DNA of 64,000 nt from Chionis minor. Taxonomy: Eukaryota; Chordata; Aves; Charadriiformes; Chionididae. Numbering within the stretch: position 1 is the stretch's first letter; every line of letters starts with the position of its first letter. The DNA lies in assembly GCA_013398295.1 (NCBI GenBank), contig VZSF01003594.1, positions 62,001 to 126,000 of the forward strand, in the 5' to 3' direction. A program made the position numbers and the translations under genes. Below are positions 27,701 through 41,160 of the stretch, piece by piece. The notes beneath the pieces are model-generated. The model was not told the origin of the DNA and searched no databases. It saw only the letters and a program-made list of their open reading frames with translations.

Positions 27701-30700
27701 ATACAACAGGATTCAGCCCAATCTGAAAAAGGCACCAGCAACATTTCCCCAAGAAGAGTTGTAGGCTGCTGTACCGACGTGGAACCTCAGCTCTAGCATT
27801 CACTATTCATATTTTTCAGGGGAATGAGAATAGAACAATATCTTGGAACTGGTTCTACAACCACATATCCCCTGCATAAGGGAGTGCACGAGCCTCGCCT
27901 TCAACAGCGGGTGAATTTGGATGCTGGTTTTACATTTGAGATTGGCATCTCTTGCCCTGCGACACCCCGCTTCGTTCTGCGGTTTCACAAAGCCCAGAGC
28001 TACACGGTGCCTCGCTCCCCGCCATCAGTAACATGCTACAGTGACCAAAACAAAGCCCATGACGTGTTGGTTGCTGAATATTCCTAGCCATCATCTCAAA
28101 ACCTAGCTAGAAGACAGAAAGGGTCAACATCCACGCTATTCACAAGCATTGCCAGTCCCCAGCTCGCCACTCCCAAGCAGCGTTTTTAGCTGTTCGCCAC
28201 TGTTCTTCTCTGTGTGCTTTGAAAATGTGTTGCGCGTTTTACAATGGGGCATTTATATCACTCAGGAAGCAATCAGGAAAAAAAAATAAATCACTAACCA
28301 TTAGAGCAAGGAGTGGCAATGAATACTTGACAGCTTCTTTATCTATTTGTAATCATTTTAAATAGAGCGAAAATATGTGGAAAGGAGGTTGGGACACTGC
28401 AGACAAGGACCTCATCTCCACGTGTGATCGTACACCAGGTAGAGCAGCCCCCGACCCACCTGGGGCATCTCACCACAACATCAGCACGATAACGACAGCT
28501 CGCAAAAACACGGCTGGGTAGATGAAGGGCTGGGAACGGCAAGAGGTTTTGGACTTCTGGCAGCAACTGGGACATCCACACTGGGGCTCTGGGTGCTCCG
28601 GTCTGTCACCAGCAGGTAGGGCAGAGCAGGACCCCAGCCTGGAACCCAGCCACCGGTTCCCAAACAACATATCCAGAACAGATGTTGGGAAGTCTCAGGA
28701 AAACAGGGGAAACAACCTCTTACTGTGCCCTTTTGTAGGACACACTATTTTTTTTTCCTTTTTCTCTGTGCTTCCATGCTAATTAAGCTCCTGGAGGTGC
28801 CGCTTCCTCACAAATCCTTCCCCTTCCCTAAGTGAAATGTCAGTATTAGTGCTGATTCAGTGGCACTACTGTCTGCAAGCATCGCTTTCGGGAGCTAACA
28901 TTTAAGCACAACGGTATTGCTGGCAAGGTACTACTTGGCAGAAAGAGAGCGAGAAGTTTGGCAACTATGGGCCAACGTGGGTAGCAGATGTTTTTAATGC
29001 CAGCTTCTCTCTAATTGCAAAGCAGCAGCAACAGCACAGCGTGAAAGGAGACTACCATAAATCTCCAATGTGGGGACTAGTCCACGAGCACATAAATTCT
29101 GACACTTGTTAACAGAATTTGCTGACAATCTCCACGCTCTACTTAAAATTGCGTGGTGTGCAGTCCCATTTGGCTGCCTAATAATAGGCACAGCGAGCTC
29201 AGGCTGCGCTTTCAGACACGGGTTGCCATGATACAGTTCCCCGCGCCATGAAAGTCGCAGGGGCCAATTTGGAGAACATAGACAAATCTTGCATACAGCG
29301 AAGCCTTGGTGCCAGGCATCTCTGCTCAGCGTCAGAGGATTAGCACATACAAAGCTTCTCCACTTTTGAGGACGCAGCAGCAGTAAGAGGTTTTTCCCCT
29401 CCCCAGGAGATAAAGCACCCAGCGCTCCAACAAGTTGCAAGGGTCAAGTTGTTGGAAAAACTTTTACTCTACAAACAGAATTTTGGCTTTGTGCCCTCAC
29501 TTCCTCACCGCAGTCACCCACCATCTACTTTCCTCTATCACACTGTAAAAATACAAGCTTTCTTGTGCAAAGGGAGGTGGCCTGGATCACAGAAGGCTTG
29601 TTTGGCTCCCATAGGACCAGCAGCTGCTGAGCCGGCCCTCGCTGCTGGCTGCTGTTGTCCCAGGATGCTAAACCTGCTAGGATGCACTCTCATGGGGTTT
29701 GGAGGTGACTTCCTCAGAATTTTCTGCAAAGACAACCCATGTGGTATTATTCTTCATCCTCAAGACCGGGGTATCAGCCTCACACTTTTTTTTTTCCTGG
29801 CTGGAGGCATCAGCGGTGTAACTACTCCCCAGAACAGGGATGTCCAGGAACACGTCCCTGCTCCTTGTCCAGTCTCAGCATGCTGCTTTCACTAAAGAGT
29901 AAGGGTTAAACCACAAACATAAAATTGTGGTTTGGAGCTGGCCTGGAAAGCAAAGTTTATGAAACATTTATTTACTGTTCTGACATCTGGAAGGAGCTGC
30001 TTCATTTAGATCATGAATTTTTCTGTTTGGATCCAGGCTGATTGCTCATGCTGCCATAGTCCACCCTCCGTTCCCTTACACCTTCCAGCCCACATCTAAT
30101 TTTGAAAACAGGAGGCTGACCCTTAAGAAGGCTTGGAAAGTAGATTCCTTTTCTGGTTTTTTTTTTTAAGCAGTAGGAAACAAGACCATTCACAAGAAGA
30201 GAAAACGTAAGAACTAAAAGTTTGAAGAGCGAGGAGCCAATATGAAAGTAAGAAAATCTTGTATATTTATGAGCAAAATGAGAATGTGTCCTGTTGAACC
30301 TTGCAGTCAGAGGAATCTGAACTGAATTAATCACCAGACTACTGATAGGAAAAAAAATGACTTGTCGGCAAGCAGCTTGCAAAGGGTATAGATGAGAAGG
30401 TAGACATAGCAGTCTTTCTCTAAACAATTAAGGACAGACTCAGCTAATTTAAATCCACATAGCAACATCCTAATCAATACAGCTAAGATGACTTTCTCAG
30501 GCTAAAGGTATTGTTTGCTCAACTTTTATGATCCTTAGTTACCAAAATTCGGGAATATGGACTCCACATGCTGTGGTCAGTGTCATTCCAAGAAGTTCTC
30601 TCTAACCTTCTTTGGTAGGCAATGCACTCAGCACCCATAAATGTTATCAGAACACTGGAAGGGTATTTGTAAAGGAAAGGGTGAGAAGTGCCAAAGAAGT

Positions 30701-31379
30701 CAAAACCCATCCACTTCTCCCTATTACATTACTTCCCAAGACAGAATCCCCTGAAGGAAGAGACTGTGTGAAAACAGGAGCTGTTTCTCTCTCTGAAAGA
30801 GAACGGATTGACAGATTCTCTATTTATTTTTAAAAAATGCCTAACCAAGCAGCATTAGTCACCCATCATCCATATTTCTCTCCATAAATGAGAGTGCATG
30901 AAGCTATAGAGTCTCCAGAGAAAGCAATTACAATATTAATTTCAACTTAAATGACAACTAGGAAAAAGAAAAAAATAATCAGCTAGCTTAAGGAGTTCAG
31001 TTCTCTTAGATCCTGATTATGAAAACTACTTCACAAACACTGAAAACCACCAACCACCAATGTAATCTTTAAATGAGCTCCCTGGAAGGCACTACGAAGA
31101 GCAATATCTGCATAGGAAGACATTTCAGCAGTAATGAACATGCAAGTCTTCAAGTCTGTCAAGCCAGAAGTTTGACCGTGAAATAGGCTAGATCCGTGAG
31201 GTGGGGGAACCAGACACGCGTGCGCATAGGCAGGCTGTTCATCCAGCTAAATTTGACATCTTTGCACTAGAATTCAAGGAGCTATACTTTATGGCCCCAT
31301 TCTACGGTCCACAATCTGTCCCGTGCAACTGGGTGTTGTTCAAAGCTTCGTTGAAGTGACTCTTGCATTGAAGATTTCA

Positions 31380-31600
31380 TGGACTCATAGAAATCTTGGT
31401 CAGAGGAGAGCACAAGAGATCATAGTTTCCCAACTCAAAGTAGAGCTCTTCATGCTGGATCAAGTCAGCTGTGGCTTTTTTCTAGCTAAGTTTTGAAAAT
31501 CTCCAAAGATGGAGAATGTGCTGCTGGAGGAAAATTTGGGAGAAAGGGCTCCCCATCCTTTCTTAAACTGGAGAGCTGAAAGAAATCTTGTAACTCACTC
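31380..31600 (-). mobile_element. Probable old CR1-like 3' region
   Basis: The plus strand has GGACTCATAGAAATCTTGGT, then AGAGATCATAGTTTCCCAAC and TTTGAAAATCTCCAAAGATG followed by GAGAATGTGCTG. This follows the antisense layout of older reptile and bird CR1-type tails (TCATAGAA at the end, then a segment like AAATATCTCCAGAGATGGAG). Divergence is high and the boundaries are approximate. It could be another LINE of the same clade. Confidence 0.45.
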
Positions 31601-34600
31601 CAGCTTTGAAACAGTCTAGAGGGCAAAGTCACAGTGTGAAAGTCAACGTGCCCTAAAGTGCTCTGGCTGTCTCCTCATCTTTACTCACTGCTGACAAGGT
31701 CAGACCCATAACCTCAACACTCAGCTCAAGTGTATTATCTCACCACTTTAACACCAATGAGAGCCTTTGCCCTAATTCAGATCTGAGCCAAATTCTTCAG
31801 ATGAAATGGCTTGAAATGATAACAATATAATGACCCCCTAGTAAATTCACTTAATAATGAGAACCAATTATTTACCAAGAATCCTTCTGAATTATTTTCA
31901 TTCTCAACAAACAGTCCTATTGGAAACATGATGGCCTCCCATCCTCAAAGCAACATAAAATCTTTCATCCCAATTTTATAGCTGCCAAATACGCTCTGAA
32001 ATGCGCTCTGCAAACACCGACGAGACTGATGCAATGTTGTATTCTAACTGCCCTGGCTGGTTCTTGACTTGGGCTTTGCTTTTGTTTTTTTCTGGCAAAA
32101 TATTGCCCATTAAAAACTGTAATAATACTAAAATGACGTAGAAAAGCAGAAGTGGAAAGGGTTCTTTTGAAAGATTTCAAGGTACTTCTTATTTCAAGCC
32201 TGCCTCTTGGATCACCAGAGCCCGTTTAAAAGTTGTCTTCAAAAGAAAGAACAAACAAAGGAAAAATACCCTCCATTCTAATAAAGCTTCATTAACTTCT
32301 AAATATCCATAATTTGTCATGGAACACACTTTCTTCAGAGGACTCCAACCGCCTGTATGCCTCTGTCTGATGGGCTAAACGGCACCTTGTTGAACAAACC
32401 ATCTGGGATGCTGCGCAGCCAGGAGTCTTTCAGAGTGACAGTATTTTGCAGGAGCTGTGTGGTTTTTTGTGGCTTTTTTTTTTTTTGCCTGGAAAATAAA
32501 TAAGTGGAAGTGCTGCTTCGTTTTCTTTATCATACAGTATCACCCAAATGAAGACACAAATATAAGGAACCAAATAGGAGTCGTATCCTATTTCTTGAAC
32601 TTCTGCTATGCCTTGAGATCTGACAAATTCAAGTTTCTGACCCCAATTAAGCAGCTTCATCCTAGGAAACAAATAGGTAAGAAGGGACTACCATATGTTT
32701 TGGGTTTCAGTTCATTAAATCCTTGATTGTGCAAAACCTTTTAAGAGATACTATGCCATAAAATTCATACAAAGCTGTATTTTGTGTTGTTTGGATGAAT
32801 CTTATTAAACACTTTCTCCAAAGAAATATTCCAACCTTTTGAGAATCAGCATGACACTTAAATGAATTATTCATGCAAGGCTCCGCAAGATGGGCAAGTT
32901 TCCTGCCAAGACTTGCACAGTGAGGGGTGTTATAAAACTGAAATTGGAATATGGAGAGAATTGATGGAAAAGATTTCAAAGATCATCTTTGTTGAAAAAT
33001 AAAAACAAACCCAAAAAACCCCCAAAACTTCAGACCTTTAAACTTGCTTCTTCACAGCAGAGAGCCTTCTAAATGTCCCACTGCACATCCGTTCCCAAAT
33101 TCTCCAGTTTTAAGATACACTCACGGATACACACATTTAAATGAAGCCACTGAGTGACGTAAGTGCAATTTGTGAGACCCATTGACACATAATTCATTTC
33201 AGTGATCCTTAAATGAGGCTTCATCTCAGGAAGCTCTGGTAAGATTTCCCTTGCCATCTTCATGGGAGCGCTGCCCGCTGACACCACAGAGCTTTTCCTA
33301 AATTACCCTCTGCAGGGCAAACCAAGAGTTGCCCTATGCGTACAGAAGACAACCCTGAAAACCAACCAGGCCTAAAAACAAAGTCTGAGGAATTTATGAA
33401 AATTTGTTGAGCCTAACTCAAAAACTGACATCTGGCAACAACCAAATGAAAATCAAGAGTCCAAAAATTTAAGACTTTGAATTTTTACCTATATTTGCAG
33501 GTTTAGATGCTGATGAAAATGAATAAGGCTCAATTTGTCCCCCACAAATGCATTCTACTGAATAACTAATGAAAGCCACATTTTAAATGCGACAGACATA
33601 AGAAGGGACTGCTATCATTATGCAAAGCAACTCGGTACCACCAAACACTGTTTTGGTGGCATTTGCATGATGGCAAAAAAGCTCTGTAAGCACAGAGGGT
33701 TGACGTGAGTGATTGCTGAGCACATTTTAATAATTAATTCCACAAATAACTGAAGGCTATTTTAATTTCACCTTAGACAGCATTACCATCTCAATGAAGG
33801 AAATTGCAAGTCCTCTTCTGTTACTGTACCCAACATTGACACTTTGGAAACATTACAAAAGCAGCGGGAATGTAATGAAAAATATATATAGTGCTAAGAC
33901 TTCTGAGCTATCTGAAGTGCTCTTTAAGATCCTGCAGATAATCCTTAGGGAATAATCTAAACAACTCTGTTGTATAAAGTTACATTAAATGACTGTGCCT
34001 CATGCTGTGTTTGAAAAGTCATGCCCAAAAATGCTGATCAGTTTGACTGGACATGGATTCAGTTCCAGCTCTTTAAGAGGCCTGTAAAGAACAGCTTAGT
34101 AAAGAAAAATAAAATAACTAATACCACAAAAGTGAGTGTGTTCACGTGTTTCAAACGGAAACATAATAGAACTATTTATCTGTGAAGGAACGGCTAAGAG
34201 GATTGGGGGAAAAAAATAAATGTTTGAAAATCTCTGCTTCTCTTGAACTGAGATTAAAAGCTGTTTTGTCCCATATTTTAACTTCTCAAAAGTTTCTATC
34301 AATCACTTTTACATCAGCATCTCCACGGATAATACCACAACACCACTGTGCAAATCCCTAACGGGTTATCCGTATTTTGGCCAAGAACAACTTCACACAC
34401 ACAGAGCAGATGCGGTGGATATTACTTCTGACAAGTGAATGTTTTTGTGTTTTCTCAGCTGCCTCCTGAAAAATAAGGGTTTTAAACCCATTCACAACTT
34501 GCAAATATAGGCCCTCTTATCATTGGGAAGCGGTATGTTTTCCTACCCCCCCTCCCTGCCGTCCAAAGGGACTGGATTTCACCTTGGGAAATTGCATTTC

Positions 34601-37600
34601 TCTGCCCTTGCACGTGACTCTACCCAGCAAGAAATCAGTTCTCCCTGGGGCTACACCTGCATTTCAGGGAGCAGCTTCTTCACCTTATGCTTTACCGGAG
34701 GAAATCCTTCCAGAGTAGAGGGGATGCACTTTTGGAAGACAGATACAGTTTTCATCAGTATTAGGTCTCTAACATATTCCTCTGGTACCTGAAAATTCAT
34801 GGCCCTATTCCAGTTTCCAAAGAAGAACCTCTGTGGAGGCAGCATCCACAATGTATGTTTTCTCTTATAAGAAAAGCTACATTTCCTTATGGTTTTTTGC
34901 ATTTTGAGCAAAAAGGACTTCGAAATGACACAGCCCAAGAGACTGACTTATTATATTGCATCAGGTACAAATTTGATTTCTGCTACTCTGAAAAGTTACA
35001 ATATAAAGTTATACTCAGAATGTACTGGGGACCTGTATACTTTTCCTGAGATAAGACCTTTGGGATTGTTTTCAAGATCAAGTCACATACGAAGAAGATA
35101 TTATAAATACATGTTACAGAGTTGTCTCAGCCTAAAATATATTCTGCAAATACATCTTAAGGTTCTGTAAATAAGGTTACTACACATAATCCCACAGGTA
35201 CCAGTATTATATGTACATAATAAAGCTTAAGATCTTATTCAATTTTCAGGTATTTTATGAGGAAAGATAGTGCCAGAGTCTCAAGGGCCAAATATTTCAT
35301 TCAAAGGCAAGAAGATATTATCATATTCTGAATAGATATAGGAGTTAGTTTGTACAGCATCTCATAAAAGTGTAATTTGCAGACTTCAGGAGAAAAAGAA
35401 ATGCTTTAAGGAACACAGGGAATATTTATGTAGCTACACAAATTACTTGGTTGAGTGGGGTTGCCTTTTCAGAATCATTTTAGAGACTGAAATTACTCCT
35501 TACAATATAACTTTTGCCATTATTTTTATCTCTTGCACTTAAAGATATTAAATCCTTGTCTTGAAATTTGGCTCATGAACATGCAATTATGATTAAAGCA
35601 CTTCATCTTCTTGGCCTGTTAATTCATCACTGTAACTAGCCAAATTCCATTGCACACACAGTCTAGAGTAAACGGAGCTGGCCCAGGCAACCTTAGCGCA
35701 ACACAGTAAATAGAACCACAAGGCGAGCGCATCCTCATTTTTTTCCGGTGACAACGTCACCTCTGCTTAAATATGCAGTTTTGGATCTCAAGCAGTACAC
35801 AGCAAACAGCAGATGAATCAGGTTGTCTGGAAAATGAAGTGATGTTCACATTTTCAAACCAATTGGGGAAATAAACTTAATCATAGATTATTAACGTGAA
35901 AGAAGCGTTTTTCTCATGCTTAATCAAAATTGCTCTGGCAAGTAGTTTCATTCCTGCTCTGTTCCCCTGAATGAGCTGTCTCTCAGAAGAGCATGAAACT
36001 TGTTATATTGAAGATTGTATTGTTGGAAAACTTCAATTAAATATCAGTAAACTATAAGAGTCAAATGCTCATCACCCAGGCAAGCAGAAGGGCTCTAGGA
36101 CTTGAGTGTTAATGTGCTCACTTTAATAATGAAGTTAATGAAAGGCATTGCCTTGGACAAAGAGGCCTGTCACAGTTCTGTCTTATCTATCTTTAGTAGA
36201 TTTAGTCAATATACAATGATGCTGAACATATCTGTGCAAACATACATAATTTTTTACCCTGAAAGCTAGTCAATAATATTTCTGTTAGCATACTTCAGCC
36301 TAACTATTGGAAACAAGTGGCTGGAAAGTAGTAACTGGTATTTCCTTCTTGTCCCATATGTGTGGGTACTAAATCCATATTAAGATGACTGCTGAGCCTT
36401 GTAATGACACCTCTATATCATGAAAAAACCAAGAGTTATTCTGAAAATGATATTACTGGAAAGAGATTTTCTCTGCAATAGATAGTTTAGAAGCCTGAGG
36501 ATAATTCAAAAAGGGTTTGGATCATCACGAGGCATCTCACAACCCAGGAGACAAGACTGCAGAATCAGTCCAACCACACACATGCACGGGTAGCAAAGAC
36601 AACCCCCCCACACCTCAGCCTTCCTGGTCAGGCAGGAGCAGGCTCTCCACAAAATACCCTTCCTTTTCATGGGATCACAGATTGAGAATCTGTCCCCAGG
36701 TGTCCTGGGTGGCAAAGTCTCTGTTAACACACAGGTGAAACAAAAGGTGTGCACACCCAAAAACGAGGACATGTTATTATTCTGTCTATGCAACAGTAGT
36801 CACGAGATGCTCGAGAGCACAATTCAGGTAACTTGTTGGTCAATAAACCAAAAAACTAAACGTGTGTCTAGACACGATTCCTCTCATGGCAGTTATGCTG
36901 GTCACAAATAGGTATTGTACAACAGAGACGTACCGACTGGGAATTTTCTGTAGCGTTCAAAGCTACTGAGCATGAAATGATCACATCAATTGATAATGAC
37001 CGAAGCATGAATATAAAATAATTACCACCTTCAAGGGAAAATAGGGAAGATAAAAAATAATAACTAATACAGAATAAAATATAAGGAATATATTATTGTA
37101 TAAATGAGAGACATGGCTAGAGCCTTTGAATCTGAGCTGCACGCTCACTGCGTGGGCTTTGATCACCAGTGTAGTGCTCGCCAGGAGACACCCCCCGTGC
37201 AAGGAGCAAGGGACAAACACGGTACAGACACCGCACAGCTCAGCCAGGGTCTGGGTCAAGATGCCAGGGCTGGGACTCTTCTCCTTTCTCTTTCTCTTCT
37301 TAATCCCAGGTTTCTTTCTCAGCTTGTTTTTCACTGAAGGAAACCACAAGTTTCATTATTCTAGCACTACGGATGAGACCCAAGCAGCAGAGGACCCCAT
37401 GGTGGTATGCGCTGATGGTGACCGGTACACAGACACCCCCTCCGCTGCCATTCTCCTGATCTTCCATTTATAGCTCCAAAATGTCATCAAATGGTTTGGG
37501 TTGGAAGGGACCCTGAAGACCATTCAGTTCCAACCCCCCTGGCCATGGGCAGGGACACCTCCCAGACCAGGTTGCTCAAAGCCCCATCCACAGTTTCACA

Positions 37601-40265
37601 GGCCACAACACGACATTCTGCAGGGGTTCTCTGTGGCTGGCACTCCTTTGAAAATCAGCTACCGGTGGGTCAGTATACTCTGAAGTACTCTCCATTTTAT
37701 TTGTTTTCCTTGGCTATAGTTCCTTATAATGTTGAAAAAAAAAAAAGTTGGGGGGGAACAAATAAGGTTGTGTGTTCCAAATTTCATATTGAGTTTCTGA
37801 TAATTCACTCCCAAGAGATTCAAGCATAAGCCAGAACTCCTAAATGAAATTACAGCTCCATGTAATTCATAGTCATTTGCCAATTAATGTATGCTAGCAC
37901 TAACACCAATGAAAGACAGCCTGACAACACTCAAAATGTGTACATATTGCAGTAATGAAGACTTCATTAGAAACTCTATGAAAAGTGACTTCCATATGTT
38001 TCACAAAAATTGGATCTTAGCTGCTCCTTGAATCTGGTTTTGCTCACTTATGGAAAACACATTTGTAAACATTAAAATAGTTAAAGAGTATATTTTATCT
38101 CTCTTAGGACTTGGAAGCTGAGGACAACATGTCAGCTGATCAGAGAACAAATTTTTTGTCCACAATAACTTAAATTAACTACTATTTGACAAAATTCTCT
38201 CAATCGGTAATGGTCTGAACATTGCTGGTCTCCTTGGACAACACCACCTTTACAAAGACTCTACTTTTTGTCAGGAATTTCTTTAGCCATAAAAACACTG
38301 AAACTCTCATTAAAAGAGCAAACCAATCACTGCTAGAGAATTAAAAGAATGCTTATTTTCTTATTTTTAACACTAAACAGATATAGAGCATATTAAGAGA
38401 ACCATTAGATTAAGATCTGTAGAAATGGCGAGTGCTCAGGGAAAAAAAAAAGTATTTGTTAATTGGTTTGGGTTGAAAGTGATGTTATCCTACCAGATAT
38501 ATTCTGTTGAGTTGGACTCTGTTGATTAGAAGTTAACTTATAAATCTGACATGGTTCCACCCAAATCAATAGAATTCCATTTACTTCCCAGAGGAACATT
38601 GATAATCAGGCCCATCAACTTCAAATGAGCAGAAATTGATTTACCAGTCATGAGGAAGAGCCAAATTCGACTCCCAAATGCATGCTAATCCCGGTAGCCC
38701 TCCTCATAGACATTTTGTACATGAAGGTATCCAGTAAATATTTTAATAATCTTACAAATACTATGAATAAACAAGGAAAGCTTCAAAGGCTTACTTCCCT
38801 ACGGAAAAAGGAGGAAAAATGGAATTTTGAGGAAAGGGAAAGAGAAAAATCAAAGGAAAGTCTGTGAAAGTGAATTTCTGGAAACGAATATATTCTAGAG
38901 GCTGCAGCAAAATGTAACCTCAGCACAGAGGGGGTGAGACGAATGGGTTGTCAAAGCCGTTAGGAGCCATTCATACTTTCAGAACAGCTGTGTACCAGTA
39001 TGATTGTCTGCCGCACCGAGGGACTTCAGCCTCCTGAAGTGTTTTTTACTAGTAGCTAGGTCTAGGAAACAAATACTGGCCTATTTTGTGAGCAATATCA
39101 ATATTAAATTTTACCTGCCTAGGAATTACATGAAAGGTAAAAAGCTCAACCTGGGGGAGAATGGTAAAATGGAGAGGCTAATTGTACTACAAAAATTGAA
39201 ACCATGGAGTTTTCCCCTAGTGAACAATTTGATGGACTTCACTTAAGTTTAGTCTTTCAAAAATATAGGATATTGATTTACATTCCAAACTGAAATGTCA
39301 TTTAAACCCTCCAAATGCAACTCTTGACTTAAAAAAAGTCAAATAATACTTTAAAAATATATATGTTTTTAATGGGAAAATTTGTCAAAAGCATCTTTAT
39401 CCCCACAACACCATTTTATTTCTACATCTCCTTAATTCTTGGTGGAAAATCAGGGTAGTGGTACCCATGATGAGCTAACTGCTCTGCAGTCTCCAGAAGA
39501 CCATCCAAACTAAGCTCCTCCAGGACTTTTTTTTCACCCTAAAGGCATTGGCAGTTTCTTTTTTACCATAAACAATTTTCAAACTCAACGTATACGTACA
39601 ACCTGTATTGGTAACTTACAATGCAAGGTATTTACAAAAATACAGTTATTTCATACAAAAGATCAACAAATAACTAAAGCAGGAAAACAGGGCAGAGACT
39701 GTTGCTAATTTTGTCAATTAATTACAAGAAGAAAGGAAGTTAGAAAATAATCCGGACAGCACAAGATTTCAGCAGTTGCTTTAAAACCAAGATCATGAGT
39801 TGCTGAAGATAATTTAAAAACATCCCACCACACTGTATCTGGAAAACATTTTTAGATTTTGCAGAATCCATAGACACCTGTGCACATCCTGACCTCCCGG
39901 AGAGGTGCTAAAAACAGGCTTCAATTTAGATTTACACTGCGCCTTCAAAAAATAGCCTGGTAGCCTGCACAGCTATTTAGACAGCTATAAATAATAGAAG
40001 AGCTTATAGAGGAATTGCCTCTGAGCTCAGTGGTCAAACACATTTTGGCAACCTGAAGGGTCGATTATCAGTTTTACATTTTATTGCAGGTGTCTGTTTC
40101 TATTCCTCCAGGGTGGCTGCTCCAACTCTGGAGGTCCTGCTGAAAGCTGTGGCCATTCAGACACCCTGCCGTGTCCCCAACGCGTTCTGCATGTCATCAG
40201 CCAAAGTCAAGAGCAAAACTCTTCCGACCTGGGATGGCCACCAGCTGCAACACTGCACACCAGCA
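31601..40265. other. Intergenic with one CR1 tail
   Basis: Apart from the CR1 fragment at 37491-37590 I recognise no feature. Base composition is AT-rich throughout. Confidence 0.65.
37491..37590 (-). mobile_element. CR1 LINE, short 3'-end fragment
   Basis: The plus strand carries ATGGTTTGGGTTGGAAGGGA, then a CATTCAGTTCCAACCCCCC segment, CATGGGCAGGGACACCTCCC and CAGGTTGCTCAAAGCCCC. This is antisense CR1 3' end. The terminal octamer repeats are missing or decayed. It is about 100 bp long. Confidence 0.92.
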
Positions 40266-40376
40266 AAGCCTTTGAGCAACCTGGTCTAGCGGGAGGTGTC
40301 CCTGCCCATGGCAGGGAGATGGAACAAGATGATCCTTAAGGACCCTTCCAACCCAAACCATCCTATGACTCTATGA
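40266..40376 (+). mobile_element. CR1 LINE, short 3'-end fragment
   Basis: Sense-strand CR1 3' end: AAGCCTTTGAGCAACCTGGT, GGGAGGTGTCCCTGCCCATG, GATCCTTAAGGACCCTTCCA, ACCCAAACCATCCTATGACT, then CTATGA. The closing CTATGACTCTATGA is a decayed octamer repeat marking the 3' terminus. It is the only plus-strand CR1 tail in the window. It lies about 270 bp from an older CR1-like LINE in the opposite orientation. Confidence 0.93.
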
Positions 40377-40639
40377 AGACCAACCAAGGCCTCTTCCAAT
40401 TCAAATGCCATCAACGATGGGTTGGACTAGAGATGATATTTTTGTAAAGCAAACTGAGATTATTGCAAAGAAATCCAGTGGTGGAAATTTGCCACTAGTC
40501 CTAATTTACATGGTCGGTAATTAACGAGCACTGCACGCATCGTCCATAGCCTGAGCTTTCTGGCTTTAAGCTACAGCCACTATATTTTTCTGCCAGTATT
40601 ATCCCAGCACAGATCGTTAGAGGCTTGATCAGGGAAGTC

Positions 40640-41160
40640 CTTTGCCTTTCCTCCGTGGCTTAAACAGGCTTAGTTTTATATGGCTGGATTGCAAAATCTT
40701 TAATCATTCCGGTGAATTTTCCCTGAACTCCCTCCGAGTTTCCAAGCATCCTCATGACCTGTGCACACCAAGACAGGACAGCAGCATTGCCACTTGGAGT
40801 TTCCCCATGACGGAGAGAGAGTTTCTTTCCAGACCTGTTCAGTATTCTCCCATTGTACACCGCTCCTCGGGATAAAATCTCCTATCCTCCAAGTATCAGC
40901 TACTTTCATTATTCTTAGATATATGACCTTACATTTGGTGGTATGAAATGCATATTGATTGAATACTCATCTAACAGGCTTGTAATTACTCAGGTCATCC
41001 CATTTACCCTTTTTAAATAACGGCAGAACACGAGCTTTCTTCCAGCCTATTGAAACTTCCCTAGTGATCCAGGACTTATTAAAAATAAACATTAAGGATT
41101 CAAAGAGCAGCTCAGTCGGCTCTTAAAAATTTTAGGTGCCAGTTACCCAGACTTACTGAT
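40640..41160 (-). mobile_element. Old, decayed CR1-like LINE: reverse transcriptase end and 3' region
   Basis: On the minus strand, 40969-41114 reads without a stop (apart from the closing TGA) as a LINE reverse-transcriptase segment with NKSW, WKKARVLPLFKKGK and NYKPV, fitting the CR1/L3-clade pattern of W-K-x-A, P-x-FKKG and NYRPV. Further along, TGTAAGGTCATATATCTAAG, GGAGGATAGGAGATTTTATC and GTTCAGGGAAAATTCACCGG followed by ATGATTAAAG correspond to the C-terminal part of CR1-like ORF2 as found in turtles and crocodilians. Stops and small indels break the rest, so the copy is inactive. It is much more diverged than the CR1 tails in this window. The family name is inferred and the boundaries are approximate. 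Confidence 0.75.

Larger units (their letters stand above)
9966..31379. other. Intergenic, no gene recognised
   Basis: No supported gene. It contains a short (CA)n, A-rich and pyrimidine tracts, and scattered relics of ancient repeats. Stop-free stretches of up to 160 codons (plus 12891-13373) look like chance. A somewhat protein-like patch on the minus strand around 21.9-22.2 kb is discussed among the findings. Confidence 0.65.

Noticed and set aside
40642..40946. Several short open frames on both strands
   Set aside because: They fall inside the decayed CR1-like LINE and are explained by it.
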